Positions 35,676 through 46,338 are shown, counted from the first letter of the stretch. The stretch: DNA of 64,000 nucleotides from Syngnathus acus (GCF_901709675.1 NC_051098.1:3057500-3121499); one strand, 5' to 3'. Translations and numbers: made by a program. Notes: generated by a model not told the origin, from the sequence alone.

Positions 35676-37302
35676 CAGTGCCTTGCGAAAGTATTCGGCC
35701 CCCTTGAACCTTTCAACATTTCGCGACATTTCAGGCTTCAAACATAAAGATATAAAAGTTTAATTTTTTGTCAAGAATCAACAACAAGTGGGACACAATC
35801 GTGAAGTGGAACAAAATTTATTGGATAATTTAAACTTTTTTAACAAATAAAAAACTGAAAAGTGGGGCGTGCAATATTATTCGGCCCCCTTGCGCTAATA
35901 CTTTGTAGCGTCACCTTTTGCTGCAATTACAGCTGCAAGTCGCTTGGGGTATGTCTCTATCAGTTTTGCACATCGAGAGACTGAAATTCTTGCCCATTCT
36001 TCCTTACAAAACAGCTCGAGCTCAGTGAGGTTGGATGGAGAGCGTTTGTGAACAGCAGTCTTCAGCTCTTTCCACAGATTCTCGATTGGATTCAGGTCTG
36101 GACTCTGACTTGGCCATTCTAACACCTGGATACGTCTATTTGTGAACCATTCCATTGTAGATTTGGCTTTATGTTTTGGATCATTGTCCTGTTGGAAGAT
36201 AAATCTCCGTCCCAGTCTCAGGTCTTTTGCAGACTCCAACAGGTTTTCTTCCAGAATGGTCCTGTATTTGGCTCCATCCATCTTCCCATCAATTTTAGCC
36301 ATCTTCCCTGTCCCTGCTGAAGAAAAGCAGGCCCAAACCATGATGCTGCCACAACCATGTTTGACAGTGGGGATGGTGTGTTCAGGGTGATGAGCTGTGT
36401 TGCTTTTACGCCAAACATATCGTTTTGCATTGTGGCCAAAAAGTTCGATTTTGGTTTCATCTGACCAGAGCACCTTCTTCCACATGTTTGGTGTGTCTCC
36501 CAGGTGGCTTGTGGCAAACTTTAAACGAGACTTTTTATGGATATCTTTGAGAAATGGCTTTCTTCTTGCCACTCTTCCATAAAGGCCAGATTTGTGCAGT
36601 GCACGACTGATTGTTGTCCTATGGACAGACTCTCCCACCTCAGCTGTAGTTATCCGCAGTTCATCCAGAGTGATCATGGGCCTCTTGGCTGCATCTCTGA
36701 TCAGTCTTCTCCTTGTTTGAGATGAAGGTTTGGAGGGACGGCCGGGTCTTGGTAGATTTGCAGTGGTCTGATACGCCTTCCATTTCAATATAATTGCTTG
36801 CACAGTGCTCCTTGAGATGTTTAAAGCTTGGGAAATCTTTTTGTATCCAAACCCGGCTTTAAACTTCTCCACAACAGTATCTCGGACCTGCCTGGTGTGT
36901 TCCTTTGTCTTCATGGTTCTCTCTGCGCTTTAAACAGAACCCTGAGACTATCAAAGAGCAGGTGCATTTATACGGAGACTTGATTACACACAGGTGCATT
37001 CTATTTATCATCATCAGTCATTTAGGACAACATTGGATCATTCAAAGATCCTCACTGAACTTCTGGAGTGAGTTTGCTGCACTGAAAGTAAAGGGGCCTA
37101 ATAATATTGCACGCCCCACCTTTCAGTTTTTTATTTGTTAAAAAAGTTTAAATTATCCAATAAATTTCGTTCCACTTCACGATTGTGTCCCACTTGTTGA
37201 TTCTTGACAAAAAATTAAAATTTTATATCTTTATGTTTGAAGACAGAAATGTGGCGAAATGTTGAAAGGTTCAAGGGGGCCGAATACTTTCGCAAGGCAC
37301 TG
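35676..37302 (-). mobile_element. Full-length Tc1-family transposon with intact gene
   Basis: Terminal repeats CAGTGCCTTGCGAAAGTATT on the left and the same inverted on the right, flanked by TA. The repeats run at least 45 bp inward. Size 1,627 bp. It has an uninterrupted transposase gene. Both ends and the gene are preserved, so this is the best candidate for a recently active element in the window. Confidence 0.95.
35895..36914 (-). CDS. Tc1-family DD34E transposase, intact
   Basis: A 339-residue protein, the usual Tc1 length. It cuts and rejoins element ends at TA sites. The N-terminus has two helix-turn-helix units (GYKKISQALNISRSTVQAII; LRITTAEVGESVHRTTISRA) separated by a GRPSKPSSQTRRRL hinge with a GRPR-like motif. 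Catalytic residues are D in VLWSDETKIELFG, D in IFQQDNDPKHKAKS and E in SPDLNPIENLWKEL. There are 34 residues between the second D and E, so DD34E. No stop or shift was seen. It ends AAKGDATKY. A truncated relative lies in nlk intron 1 at 30.9 kb. Confidence 0.95.
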   Translation of the reverse strand: MKTKEHTRQVRDTVVEKFKAGFGYKKISQALNISRSTVQAIILKWKAYQTTANLPRPGRPSKPSSQTRRRLIRDAAKRPMITLDELRITTAEVGESVHRTTISRALHKSGLYGRVARRKPFLKDIHKKSRLKFATSHLGDTPNMWKKVLWSDETKIELFGHNAKRYVWRKSNTAHHPEHTIPTVKHGCGSIMVWACFSSAGTGKMAKIDGKMDGAKYRTILEENLLESAKDLRLGRRFIFQQDNDPKHKAKSTMEWFTNRRIQVLEWPSQSPDLNPIENLWKELKTAVHKRSPSNLTELELFCKEEWARISVSRCAKLIETYPKRLAAVIAAKGDATKY

Positions 37303-37436
37303 TATAGAGGCTTTGCAGCTGACGTCATCAAGCTACCCACATTAGCTTGGCGGCCATCTTGGCGGTCAACTTTTCAGTGCCGGTCTACGACTCACACACG
37401 CTTTCTTGTTATATCTGCTGCTATTTGAGCTTAAAA

Positions 37437-38715
37437 ATGCCGGATACCTGCTGTGCTGTTGGATGTAGCAATAGACGAGGCGATAAACCAAATCTTAGCT
37501 TCTATAGATTTCCGGCGAACATGAAAAAACGTGATAAATGGATCGCGGATATTCGTCGTGAACGATGGAAACCTACGATTTACACAAGGATATGCAATGA
37601 GGACTTCATATCAGGTATGTAAACAAACTATTCACCCCTGATTTGTTTCACAAAATGTGAAATAATACAATATGGGATGATACAAATATGATTGTTGAAA
37701 ATGCTGGGTGCATTTTTAGAAAGGCAGCAAGAGCAGCAAGGCAGGGAATGGGATGATTTCTTCAGTTCACCCCCCCGTTTTTATTTTGTGTTTATTTTTT
37801 CATGATGCTTCATCTGATTGGCTTGAAAACGTTATCAATGTAAATATTGAACTTCATATTGGAATTGAACAATTAATTCTCGAGTGAATGCATTAGGAAA
37901 TTTCCCAAAAAATTATTATGAACCTTGTGAAACAGTTTTTTTTTAATGTAGCATTTTTTAACAAGAGGGTTTTTGTTACTTCATTTGGCACAAGGTAAAA
38001 TCTACATTGGTAAAGTTTTCAAGCCATTGGCACAAGGTTAAAATTTTTATTGGTTAAGTTTTCAAGCCAATCAGATGTGGCATCATGCAAAAATAAACAA
38101 AAAATAAAAATGGTAGCAACTTGAACAGACAGGTACAGTATCTGAATGATTTCACTCTATTCAGTTTTTTAATATGTCAAGTTATGAAATGCCATTACAA
38201 AATAAATTGAACTGTGTATATCCCCTTCAACAACGTGCTTAATTATTTATGGTAGTCATGATGAATAATGTGATTGTTTAATTGTTTCAGGTGCAAAAAC
38301 CAAAGATCCACTATCCCCAGACTATGTGCCAAATATATTTGAGCATACCCAGTCACCTCACAAACGAAAACTCAAATGTTCAATGAAGATCTTTGAGAGA
38401 AGACAAAATCTCAAGCAGCGCAAGAGAGACCGCGAGAGGGCATTGGCAGCAGCAGCAGCACTTGTCAATATTTCCCAGTCTGTCCCTTGTGAAAATGATC
38501 AACTACCCGCTGGTGAAGATGTGGTGCACGCTGAGATTCGAAAAGAAGGCATGGTGACTACTGCCACACAGACGGCTATCACTGGGGAAGCAATGGATTC
38601 CCTCACTGCAGAGTGTAAAAATCTGCGTGCAGAACTTGATGAACTGAAGGACAGTTTGAAACGCTGTACATGGAATGAAGAATCTTTGAGACATTGGTCC
38701 TGGTCGTTGCCTTAA
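37437..38715 (+). CDS. THAP-domain protein of the transposon, two exons, C-terminus lost
   Basis: Exon 1 (37,437-37,614) encodes MPDTCCAVGCSNRRGDKPNL, FYRFPANMKKRDKWIADIRR and ERWKPTIYTRICNEDFISG. The donor GTATGT and acceptor TTTCAG (38,290) join it in phase to exon 2 (38,291-38,715), starting AKTKDPLSPDYVPNIFEH. That is followed by a basic stretch, an Ala run and a coiled-coil-like part (LTAECKNLRAELDELKDSLK). The THAP zinc finger normally ends C-x2-H; here the position reads C-N-E-D, so the His ligand is replaced by Asp. The catalytic domain that should follow is absent. Confidence 0.7.
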
Positions 38716-39289
38716 AATTCGAGGCCGTAATTCGCCCAGCTCTTTGTTGAAACCAAGTTGTTGATGTTGCTTGGCCCCTGGACTCTTCTTCAACCGCAGA
38801 TATCTGAAAAACATTTTAATAAAAATTGTTTTCACTATGATTAGATTTGTAACAGGTTGGAGAACAATAAATTATTTATGATATATATATTAATTACTGA
38901 GTGCTGAATGTGAACATGTTTCACCCAATCCAGCCATGCAGGTACAGTGGCAGCACAGCAGGATCTGACCATCTTTCGCTATTGCTACCCAAGGTCTGAG
39001 GGGAGGATCATTCATCCGTTGAGTGTTTTACCTGAAACAGATAATATGACATACCTTATATTATTATCAGTCCCTAATTTGGATATAATATACAAGCCTA
39101 GACCTCTTACTGTCCATTTATGCATATTTTACCTGCCATTTGGTAAGTTTTCTCATGAATCATTCATTTTTGAACAAGAGGCCTTTTGTAATAAAAAAAA
39201 AAGCTTAACAATGTGAGTTTTCATTAGAATCACTTCAGTAGTTTTTTCACAATCACACTGTTACTGCCACGTGTGTGCTTTTTCCTTAC

Positions 39290-39622
39290 CTTGGTCATGA
39301 GAAGAAATCGATTCTTGTTTAGGATCTGCCATATCAGCCCATCATGCACAAAACCTGCTGTAAAATACTTGTAGGCATCCAGACACTTGTATGCCTTAAG
39401 GTCCTTTTCAGTATACGGAGATGGTGAATCGACGAGGTAATTATAAATATCTGGATATGAGAGTTCAGGCAGGTCGGCTGTTGCAAAATGCTCGGGCGAT
39501 TTTAGCATGCTTCTCGGTAAAAGGTACGGATCCGTTGTGCCAACAAGGTTCAACTTCTCTCTGTAACGTTTCTTGGATTCTTCATCCAAATGCCCAACTT
39601 CGTTGGATAGCAAATCAGCCAT
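39290..39622 (-). CDS. First exon of the transposon's second (YqaJ-associated) protein
   Basis: It begins MADLLSNEVGHLDEESKKRY and continues TTDPYLLPRSMLKSPEHFAT, LPELSYPDIYNYLVDSPSPY, KAYKCLDAYKYFTAGFVHDG and KNRFLLMTK before a donor site GTAAGG. This N-terminal block is common in fish and invertebrate proteins that have SWIM and YqaJ exonuclease domains (recalled knowledge). The following exons are not present before the THAP gene's end, so the gene is truncated. Confidence 0.6.
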
Positions 39623-40085
39623 AATTCGGATGAAATCGGTGAAAATGTAGCGCAGAAATCAAACAGTCTATACAAACACGTAGGAACGAGCTGACGAGTT
39701 GACCGCCAAGATGGCGGCATAACACAAAATCACGTGATAAAACCACGTGACTGCAAAGCCTCTATATATATATAGATCTTTGTGACTTGGTCATTTCAAA
39801 AGTAGCTCGCGAGCTGAAAAAGTTTGGGGCACCCCTGATCTACAGTATCTCACAAAAGTGAGTACACCCCTCTCATTTCTGCAATGTTTTAATTATATCT
39901 TGTCATGGGACAACACTGAAGAAATGACACTTTGAGACAATGTTAAGTCGTCACTGTAGAGCTTGGATAGCTAAGTAAATGTATTGTTACTTCAAAGTAA
40001 CTCAAACTACAACAATGAATGTGTAAAATGCTGGCAACAAAAGTGAGTACACCCCAACTGAAAATGTCAAAATTGGACCCAAATG

Positions 40086-40590
40086 TCAATATTTTGTGTG
40101 GCCACCATTATTTTCCAGCACTGCCGTAACCCTTTTAGGCATGGAGTTCACCAGAGCTTCACAGGTCGCCGCTGGAATCCTCTTCCATGATGACATCGCG
40201 GCACTGGTGGATGTTGGAGACCTTGCGCTCCTCCACCTTCCGTTTGAGGATGCCCCACAGATGTTCAATAGGGTTTAGGTCTGGGGACATGCTTGGCCAG
40301 TCCATCACCTTCACCCTCAGCTTCTTTAGGAAGGTAGTGGTCGTCTTGGAGGTGTGTTTGGAGTCGTTATCGTGTTGGAATACTGCTCCGCGGCCCAGTT
40401 TACGGAGAGAGGGGATCATGCACTGCTTCAGTATTCCACAGTACATGTTGGCATTCATTGTTCCCTCGATGAACTGTAGCTCCCCAGTGCCAGCAGCACT
40501 CATACAGCCCTAGACCATGACGCTCCCACCACCATGCTTGACTGTAGGCAAGACACACTTGTCTTTGCCGCCACACACGCTGGACACCCT
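40086..40590 (-). pseudogene. Tc1 transposase C-terminal half, left arm
   Basis: Shows LPTVKHGGGSVMVWG, GTGELQFIEGTMNANMYCGI, GAVFQHDNDSKHTSKTTTTF, MSPDLNPIEHLWGILKRKVE and, after a one-base shift, CEALVNSMPKRVTAVLENNG, ending GGHTKY. The second D and the E of the catalytic triad are present. A 20-bp deletion relative to the right arm lies near 40,568. Confidence 0.85.
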
Positions 40591-40593
40591 CTG

Positions 40594-41268
40594 CATGGCT
40601 GTCGTCCCAGGAAAAAGCCTCTTCTAAAAAAGATGCACAAGGAAGCTCGCAAAAGGTTTGCTGAAGACAAGCAGACTAAGGATATGGGTTACTGGAACCA
40701 TGTCCTGTGGTCTGATGAGACCAAGAAAAACATATTTGGTTTGGATGGTGTCCAGCGTGTGTGGCGGCAACCAGGTGAAGAGTACAAAGACAAGTGTGTC
40801 TTGCCTACAGTCAAGCATGGTGGTGGGAGCGTCATGGTCTGGGGCTGTATGAGTGCTGCTGGCACTGGGGAGCTACAGTTCATCGAGGGAACAATGAATG
40901 CCAACATGTACTGTGGAATACTGAAGCAGAGCATGATCCCCTCCCTCCGTAAACTGGGCCGCGGAGCAGTATTCCAACACGATAACGACCCCAAACACAC
41001 CTCCAAGATGACCACTGCCTTCCTAAAGAAGCTGAGGGTGAAGGTGATGGACTGGCCAAGCATGTCCCCAGACCTAAACCCTATGGAACATCTGTGGGGC
41101 ATCCTCAAACGGAAGGTGGAGGAGCGCAAGGTCTCCACCATCCACCAGCTCCGTGATGTCATCATGGAAGAGGATTCCAGCGGCAACCTGTGAAGCTCTG
41201 GTGAACTCCATGCCTACAAGGGTTACGGCGGTGCTGGAAAATAATGGTGGCCACACAAAATATTGACA
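40594..41268 (+). pseudogene. Tc1 transposase C-terminal two thirds, right arm
   Basis: It starts within CRPRKKPLLKKMHKEARKRF and has all three catalytic blocks: HVLWSDETKKNIFG, VFQHDNDPKHTSKM and SPDLNPMEHLWGIL. The same one-base shift after EDSSGNL as in the left arm moves the last 30 codons out of frame. The DNA-binding region is absent. Confidence 0.85.
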
Positions 41269-41812
41269 TTTGGGTCCAATTTTGACATTTTCGGTTGGGG
41301 TGTACTCACTTTTGTTGCCAGCATTTTACACATTCATTGTTGTATTTTGAGTTACTTTGAAGTAACAATACATTTACTTGGCTATCCAAGCTCTACAGTG
41401 ACTACTTAACATTGTCTCAACGTGTCATTTCTTCAGTGTTGTCTCATGACAATATATAATTAAAACATTGCAGAAATGAGAGGGGTGTACTCACTTTTGT
41501 GAGATACTGTACTTCAGTTAGTTGTTAACTTAGTAAACACTTCGACTTGCAGTCTTTTAAGACAACAAAATTCTACAAAAAATTAAGTGTGCTGTCATCA
41601 TAAATCAATATTAAAAAATCAGATTACAACAATATTGCAACATCCAGTGGAGGAAATAAATATTTGATCCCCCACTAATTAAATAAATGAACAGTCTCAG
41701 AATTTTATGGCAGCTTTATTTGACCATTTATAGAAATATTATCCAAAAAAACCAAGAAATTTACATCAAATGAAAAATAAAAATTAATTGGCATTTCATT
41801 GTGGAAAATAAG

Positions 41813-42615
41813 TACCGTAATATTCGGACTATAAGTCGCTCCGGAGTATAAGTCGCACCAGCCATAAAATGCCCAAAAATGTGAAAAAAAACATATATAA
41901 GTCGCTCCGGAGTATAAGTCGCATTTTGGGGGGCAATTTATTCGACAAAATCCAACACCAAGAACAGACATGAACGAGCAACAACAGGCTAAACGATACG
42001 GTATGCTAACGTGACAAACACAAACGAGGAGCTGAGAACGGGCCTGACGTAACATTTAGTTATTTAAAAAAAATCTATTACATAAATAACACGTTTATAA
42101 AACCATCTGTGTCACTCCAATTCATTAAATCCATCGATCGTCCTTTGTCAACAATGCCGTGTGCCGCGCCGCAGTTCAAATTATTCCACAGGCCCATACA
42201 ACGATATATAAACTATATTTTAAATAACTATCACATAAACAACAATATTATCAAACCATTTGTGTCACTCCAAATCATTAAATCCATCGATCAAATTTCT
42301 CGTCCTTTATGTCATCCTGGTGACAGAGGACATGTCCAGAGGATATGGCGCTTTAAAGTGTTACTTCATTTGATTTTTTCTCTCTATTTTTCATGTTTTG
42401 AATATGTTCAAGATAAAGATATCAAAGCATGTGAAGTGATCAACTATACTAAAAATAACATGTAAAGTGGTCAACTATACTTGTAAGTAAGTGATGTGTT
42501 AATGATCAAGTAACAATTTGTGAAAAAAACCATATATAAGTCGCTCCTGAGTATAAGTCGCCCCCCCACCCAAACTATGAGAAAAAACGCGACTTATAGT
42601 CCGAAAATTACGGTA
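41813..42615 (+). mobile_element. Family B pogo-type MITE (copy B2)
   Basis: Ends CCGTAATATTCGGACTATAA and CTTATAGTCCGAAAATTACGG flanked by TA. TAAGTCGCTCCGGAGTATAA is repeated near the left end. Inverted copies of the tail segment (CATTAAATCCATCGATC) occur at about 42,123 and 42,277. Size about 800 bp. Confidence 0.8.
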
Positions 42616-42767
42616 TTTGATCCCATGCTAACCATGAGCAATGCTGCCTCCCATAGACCAATGACATACTCTTCATCTCAGTGGTCATTACCTGCATGAG
42701 AGACACTTGTCCTAAATTGTCACCCGTATAAAAAACACTTGCCCATAGACTCAGTGAGATCTCCACC

Positions 42768-42870
42768 ATGGCCAAGACCAAAGAGTTCTTTAAAGAAGTC
42801 AGGGACAAATTTGTTGACATACACAAGGCTGTAATGGGCTACAAAACACTAATTGATCTCTTTGGTCGCA
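42768..42870 (+). pseudogene. Tc1-like transposase N-terminal stub
   Basis: MAKTKEFFKEVRDKFVDIHK then AVMGYKTL is the characteristic start of one Tc1 transposase group. The similarity is lost after about 30 codons. Confidence 0.6.
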
Positions 42871-42985
42871 ACTCAAATCAACCTGTTTGGGGGAAGACAA
42901 ATGATGAATATGACCTCAAAGGATACCATCCCCAATATCAAGCATGGCCGTATATATTTAGTTTCATTATTATTACATTAATTTA

Positions 42986-43694
42986 GCTATTCAAAATAAG
43001 TTCACATGCACAGCGTGATTAGTACTGACTGTGTGAAGAGATCCACTTGCATGAAGTTATTTTGTGAAATGAAATGAATGCTTTTGACATTTGCATCGAA
43101 CGCTTTAAGGTCAAAACTGTGAAAATCTGAGTGGGATAAATCCGATTTCCATTCTATGGGCGCGTTCAGAAATTCACTTGACACGTGCACTAGTTCAAGT
43201 GTGACTGTTCGTGAAAAATTGTGACTCTTCGTAAATGTGTCTCTGGCGCTATGACCAGAGACACGCAAAAATTCAGCCAAGTATCATATAAAAATCCAAA
43301 TAGGTTAAAACAGGCAATAACTGAAATCGTTATTGGTGCATTTCTGCATATTCAATTTGCATGTTCTTAAAATACATCAATAAGATAAACACAGAACATA
43401 GTAATTTATTTTTAGTCTGTAATATGATAAGCTTTTATTAAAACAACTCAAACTAAGAACATCAACAACAATTTGGCCTGTCTATTATGTAATAATTTAA
43501 TTAAAATTAATCTTTAAACGAAGAGACAATGTTTGTATCAGACCACATAATGTAATGAGCTGTTTTATTTTAACCTTGTAAAACCTTTACTCAATTTTAC
43601 TCATCGTACTCAACATTTTATTTATTACTCACATCTTTGTTTATTACTCACGTGCAATATTCTCTTTTGTACTACGTATTCCTGTGTACGCTAC
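42986..43694. other. Intergenic sequence, no feature recognised
   Basis: AT-rich; no transposon ends, RNA or conserved coding sequence were seen. Confidence 0.35.
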
Positions 43695-43915
43695 TACAAA
43701 CCGGATTCGGTTGAAGTTGGGAAATTGTGTAAAATGTAAATAAAAACAAAATACAATGATTTGAAAATCCTTTTCAACCTATATTCAATTGAATACACTA
43801 CAAAGACAACATATTTAATGCTCAAACTCATAAACTTTATTTTATTTTTCAAATAATAATTAACTTAGAATTTCATGACTGCAACACGTGCAGTAGAAGT
43901 TGGGAAAGGGCATGT

Positions 43916-44098
43916 TTACCACTTCGTTACATCACCTTTCCTTTTAATAACACTCAATAAACGTTTTGGAAGAGAGGAGACTAATTCTCTTAGCTTCTCT
44001 TGTGGAATTCTTTCCCATTCTTGCTTGACGAACCGCTTCACTTGTTCAACAGTCCGGGGTCTTCCCTGTTGTATTTTACGCTTCATAATGCGCCACAC
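43916..44098 (-). pseudogene. Tc1-like transposase C-terminal fragment (first copy)
   Basis: Minus frame MWRIMKRKIQQGRPRTVEQV, KRFVKQEWERIPQEKLRELV and KRLLSVIKRKGDVTKW, which is the end of the transposase starting just after the catalytic E. The rest of this copy is missing. Confidence 0.8.
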
Positions 44099-44130
44099 AT
44101 TTTCAATGGGAGACAGGTCTTGATCTACCT

Positions 44131-44527
44131 CTAACAGCGAGGTGCGTCAATTGACGCTCCATCGATGCGACACGTTACCGTCGCACATCACATGTTGCGC
44201 ACGTCATGTTATCACGATCGTCTTGTTCGAGCGCATGCCCCGAGAACGTAATTGTGTGAGGATATTGTAGTGGAGTGACGAGTGTAATTGTGTCATAGTT
44301 TATGGAGAAAAACAATTTAAAAGGGGCATTCGACGTGCTGTCAAATCAGTCATATTTAAACTTGCGCAATGATGTCGGCATGCGGTCTCAGAGGAAAATG
44401 TAAGTTTTGGGGGAAATTTTTAGCAGCATGGGCGTTAATTAGAGGTATCAATGTTTTTTATTTATGTCATCGCTAACTCACAATGGGCGATTATTAGAAT
44501 ATGGGCGATAATTAGAATAAATACGGC
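44131..44527. other. Spacer of unknown origin between two Tc1 copies
   Basis: About 395 bp with TCAATTGACGCTCCATCGATGCGACACG near its left and the doublet GGGCGATTATTAGAATAT / GGGCGATAATTAGAATAA near its right. The sequence is richer in CG dinucleotides than its surroundings. I do not recognise it. Confidence 0.5.
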
Positions 44528-44728
44528 ACAATGATTTGAAAATCCTTTTCAACCTATATTCAATTGAATACACTACAAAGACAACATATTTAATGCTCAA
44601 ACTTACAAATTTTATTTAATTTTTCAAATAATAATTAACTTAGAATTTCATGGCTGCAACACGTGCAGTAGAAGTTGGGAAAGGGCATGTTTACAACTTC
44701 GTTACATCACCTTTCCTTTTAATGACAC

Positions 44729-45730
44729 TCAATAAACGTTTTGAAGAGAAGAGACTAATTCTCTTAGCTTCTCATTTGGAATTCTTTCCCATTCTCGCTT
44801 GATGAACCGCTTCAGTTGTTCAACAGTCCGGGGGCTTCCCTGTCGTATTTTACGCTTCATAATGCGCCACACATTTTCAATGTGAGACAGGTCTGGACTG
44901 CAAGCGGGCCAGGGGACAACCTGGACTCTTTTACTTCGAAGGCACGCTGTTGTAACACGTGCAGAATGTGGCTTGGCATTATCTTGCTGAAATAAGCAGC
45001 GGCGTCCATGAAAAAGACATCGCTTGGATGGCAGCTTATGTTGCTCCAAAATCTGTATGTACTTTTCAGCATTTATGTTGCCTTCACAGAAATGTAAGTC
45101 ACCCATGGCATGGGAACTAATGCACCCCCATACCATCGCAGATGCTGGCTTTTGAACTTTGCGTTGATAACAGTCCGGATGGTCCGCTTCCTCTTTGGTC
45201 CGGAGGATACGACGTCCAGTGTTTCCAAAAACAATTTGAAAAGTGGACTCATCAGACCACAAAACACTTTTCCATTGTGCATCAGTCCATTTTACATGAG
45301 CTCGAGCCCAGAGAACCTGGCGGCGTTTCTGGATGTTGTTCATAAACGGCTTTTGCTTTGCATGGTAGAGTTTTAACCCGCACTTACTGATGTAGTGACG
45401 AACTGTATTTACTGACAGTGGTTTTCGAAACTTTTCCTGAGCCCATTTGGTGATATCCTTTACACACTCATATCGGTTTTTAAGGCAGTGCCGTCTGAGG
45501 GATCGAAGGTCACAGCCATTCAGTCTTGGTTTCCGGCCATGGCGCTTACGTGCAGTGATTTCACCAGATTCTCTGAACCTTTTGATGATATTATGGACTG
45601 TAGATGTTGAAATCCCTAAATTCCTTGCAATTTTGCCTTGTGAAATGTTGTTCTTAAACTGTTCAACTATTTTCTCACACAGTAGTGGCCAAAGTGGTGA
45701 ACCTCAGCCCATCCGTGCTTGTGAATGACT
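44729..45730 (-). pseudogene. Tc1-like transposase (second copy), broken
   Basis: The C-terminal two thirds form an open frame: QWKSVLWSDESTFQIVFGNT (first D), ASAMVWGCISSHAMGDLHFC, CLFQQDNAKPHSARVTTACL (second D) and DLSHIENVWRIMKRKI (E; usual NP is SH here). The N-terminal third lies upstream to about 45,730 in other frames. The final residues are shifted (SSLQNVY). No active enzyme is expected. Confidence 0.8.
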
Positions 45731-46191
45731 GAGCATGTTTGGGGAGGCTCTTTTTATACCCAATCATGGTACCCACCTGTTCCCAATTAGCCTGATCACA
45801 TGTGGGATGTTCCAAATAGGTGTTTGATGAGCTTTTCTCAGCTTTCTCAGTATTTTTTGCCACCTTTCCCAACTTCTACTGGACGTGTTGCAGCCATGAA
45901 ATTCTAAGTTAATTATTATTTGGCAAAAAACAATTAAGTTTATCAGTTTGAATATTAAATATATAGTCTTTGTAGTGTATTCAATTGAATATGGGTTGAG
46001 AAGGATTTTCAAATCGTTGTATTTTGTTTTTATTTACATTTTACACAATTTCCCAACTTCAACCGAATCTGGTTTGTAGAACCAGAATTTCCTGAGGGAG
46101 CAATCCAAAAGATAAATACATTTGAGTCTATGTCTAAAAAAAACAAAAGACAATGTCACCATTTACCGAACCTGATTTTAGTTTGATATAA

Positions 46192-46257
46192 TCAAACTGT
46201 ATTGTATTCTTCTTTCGGACAAAAGTGCCAAAGATCCTCGCGTAACAAGTGCAATTT
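46192..46257 (-). CDS. Predicted last exon of an unrecognised gene
   Basis: After the acceptor TTGCTGACAG the frame reads KLHLLREDLWHFCPKEEYNT V and stop at 46,192-46,194. Phase 0 matches the end of the exon at 46,339. I do not recognise the protein. The exon is supported by splice signals and frame continuity, not by known homology. Confidence 0.45.
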   Translation of the reverse strand, partial: KLHLLREDLWHFCPKEEYNTV

Positions 46258-46338
46258 CTGTCAGCAAGAAAGTGGTAACTGACTTTTTGAGTCAACATCA
46301 AACCAAACCAAAATGAAACTAACACAACACAAACTCAC

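Larger units (their letters stand above)
37305..39764. mobile_element. THAP/YqaJ-type DNA transposon (ISL2EU-like), non-autonomous
   Basis: Ends TAGAGGCTTTGCAGCTGACG and the inverse (CACGTGACTGCAAAGCCTCTA) within a TA run. Subterminal inverted GGCGGCCATCTTGGCGG-type sequence lies at both sides. Two convergent genes are inside: a THAP-domain gene (+) and the first exon of a YqaJ-associated protein (-). This two-gene plan is known for ISL2EU elements. The transposase catalytic domain is missing. Class assignment is inference. Confidence 0.65.
35078..39837. mobile_element. hAT MITE (CAGGGGTGCCCAA ends) that received two later transposons
   Basis: Ends CAGGGGTGCCCAATACGTCG and the inverse (TTTGGGGCACCCCTG), with a perfect 8-bp duplication ATCTACAG at 35,070-35,077 and 39,838-39,845. 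Its own sequence is only about 210 bp on the left, a long TA-rich microsatellite, and about 70 bp on the right. The remainder is a Tc1 and a THAP-type element, both inserted in the microsatellite. Confidence 0.9.
39843..41509. mobile_element. Fold-back Tc1: two 3' halves joined head to head
   Basis: Both ends are CAGTATCTCACAAAAGTGAG (left) and its inverse (right), flanked by TA. The left arm (about 39,843-40,590) is a near-identical inverse of the right arm (about 40,748-41,509), separated by about 160 bp of unique transposase sequence. Each arm carries the C-terminal half of a Tc1 transposase gene reading towards its end. The N-terminal third is missing from both. Confidence 0.88.
41643..42985 (+). 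mobile_element. Tc1-like element remnant split by a family B MITE
   Basis: The left terminus is CAGTGGAGGAAATAAATATTTGATCC. After the MITE (41,813-42,615) the sequence ATTTGATCCCATGCTAACCA and a transposase start at 42,768 follow. The right terminus is not found. Boundaries on the right are approximate. Confidence 0.55.
43695..46078 (-). mobile_element. Tandem pair of Tc1-like copies between one pair of terminal repeats
   Basis: Outer ends CAAACCGGATTCGGTTGAAG (left) and its inverse (right, to 46,076) with TA outside. The block TTGAAAATCCTTTTCAACCT to the transposase C-terminus occurs twice, starting at about 43,758 and 44,531. The first copy stops at about 44,130 and the second lacks its own left terminus. 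Between them lie about 395 bp of unrelated sequence. Confidence 0.75.

Noticed and set aside
35072-35763. Long open frames of Tyr/Ile/Met/Cys/His/Thr on both strands
   Set aside because: They are translations of the TATACA microsatellite and have no gene features.
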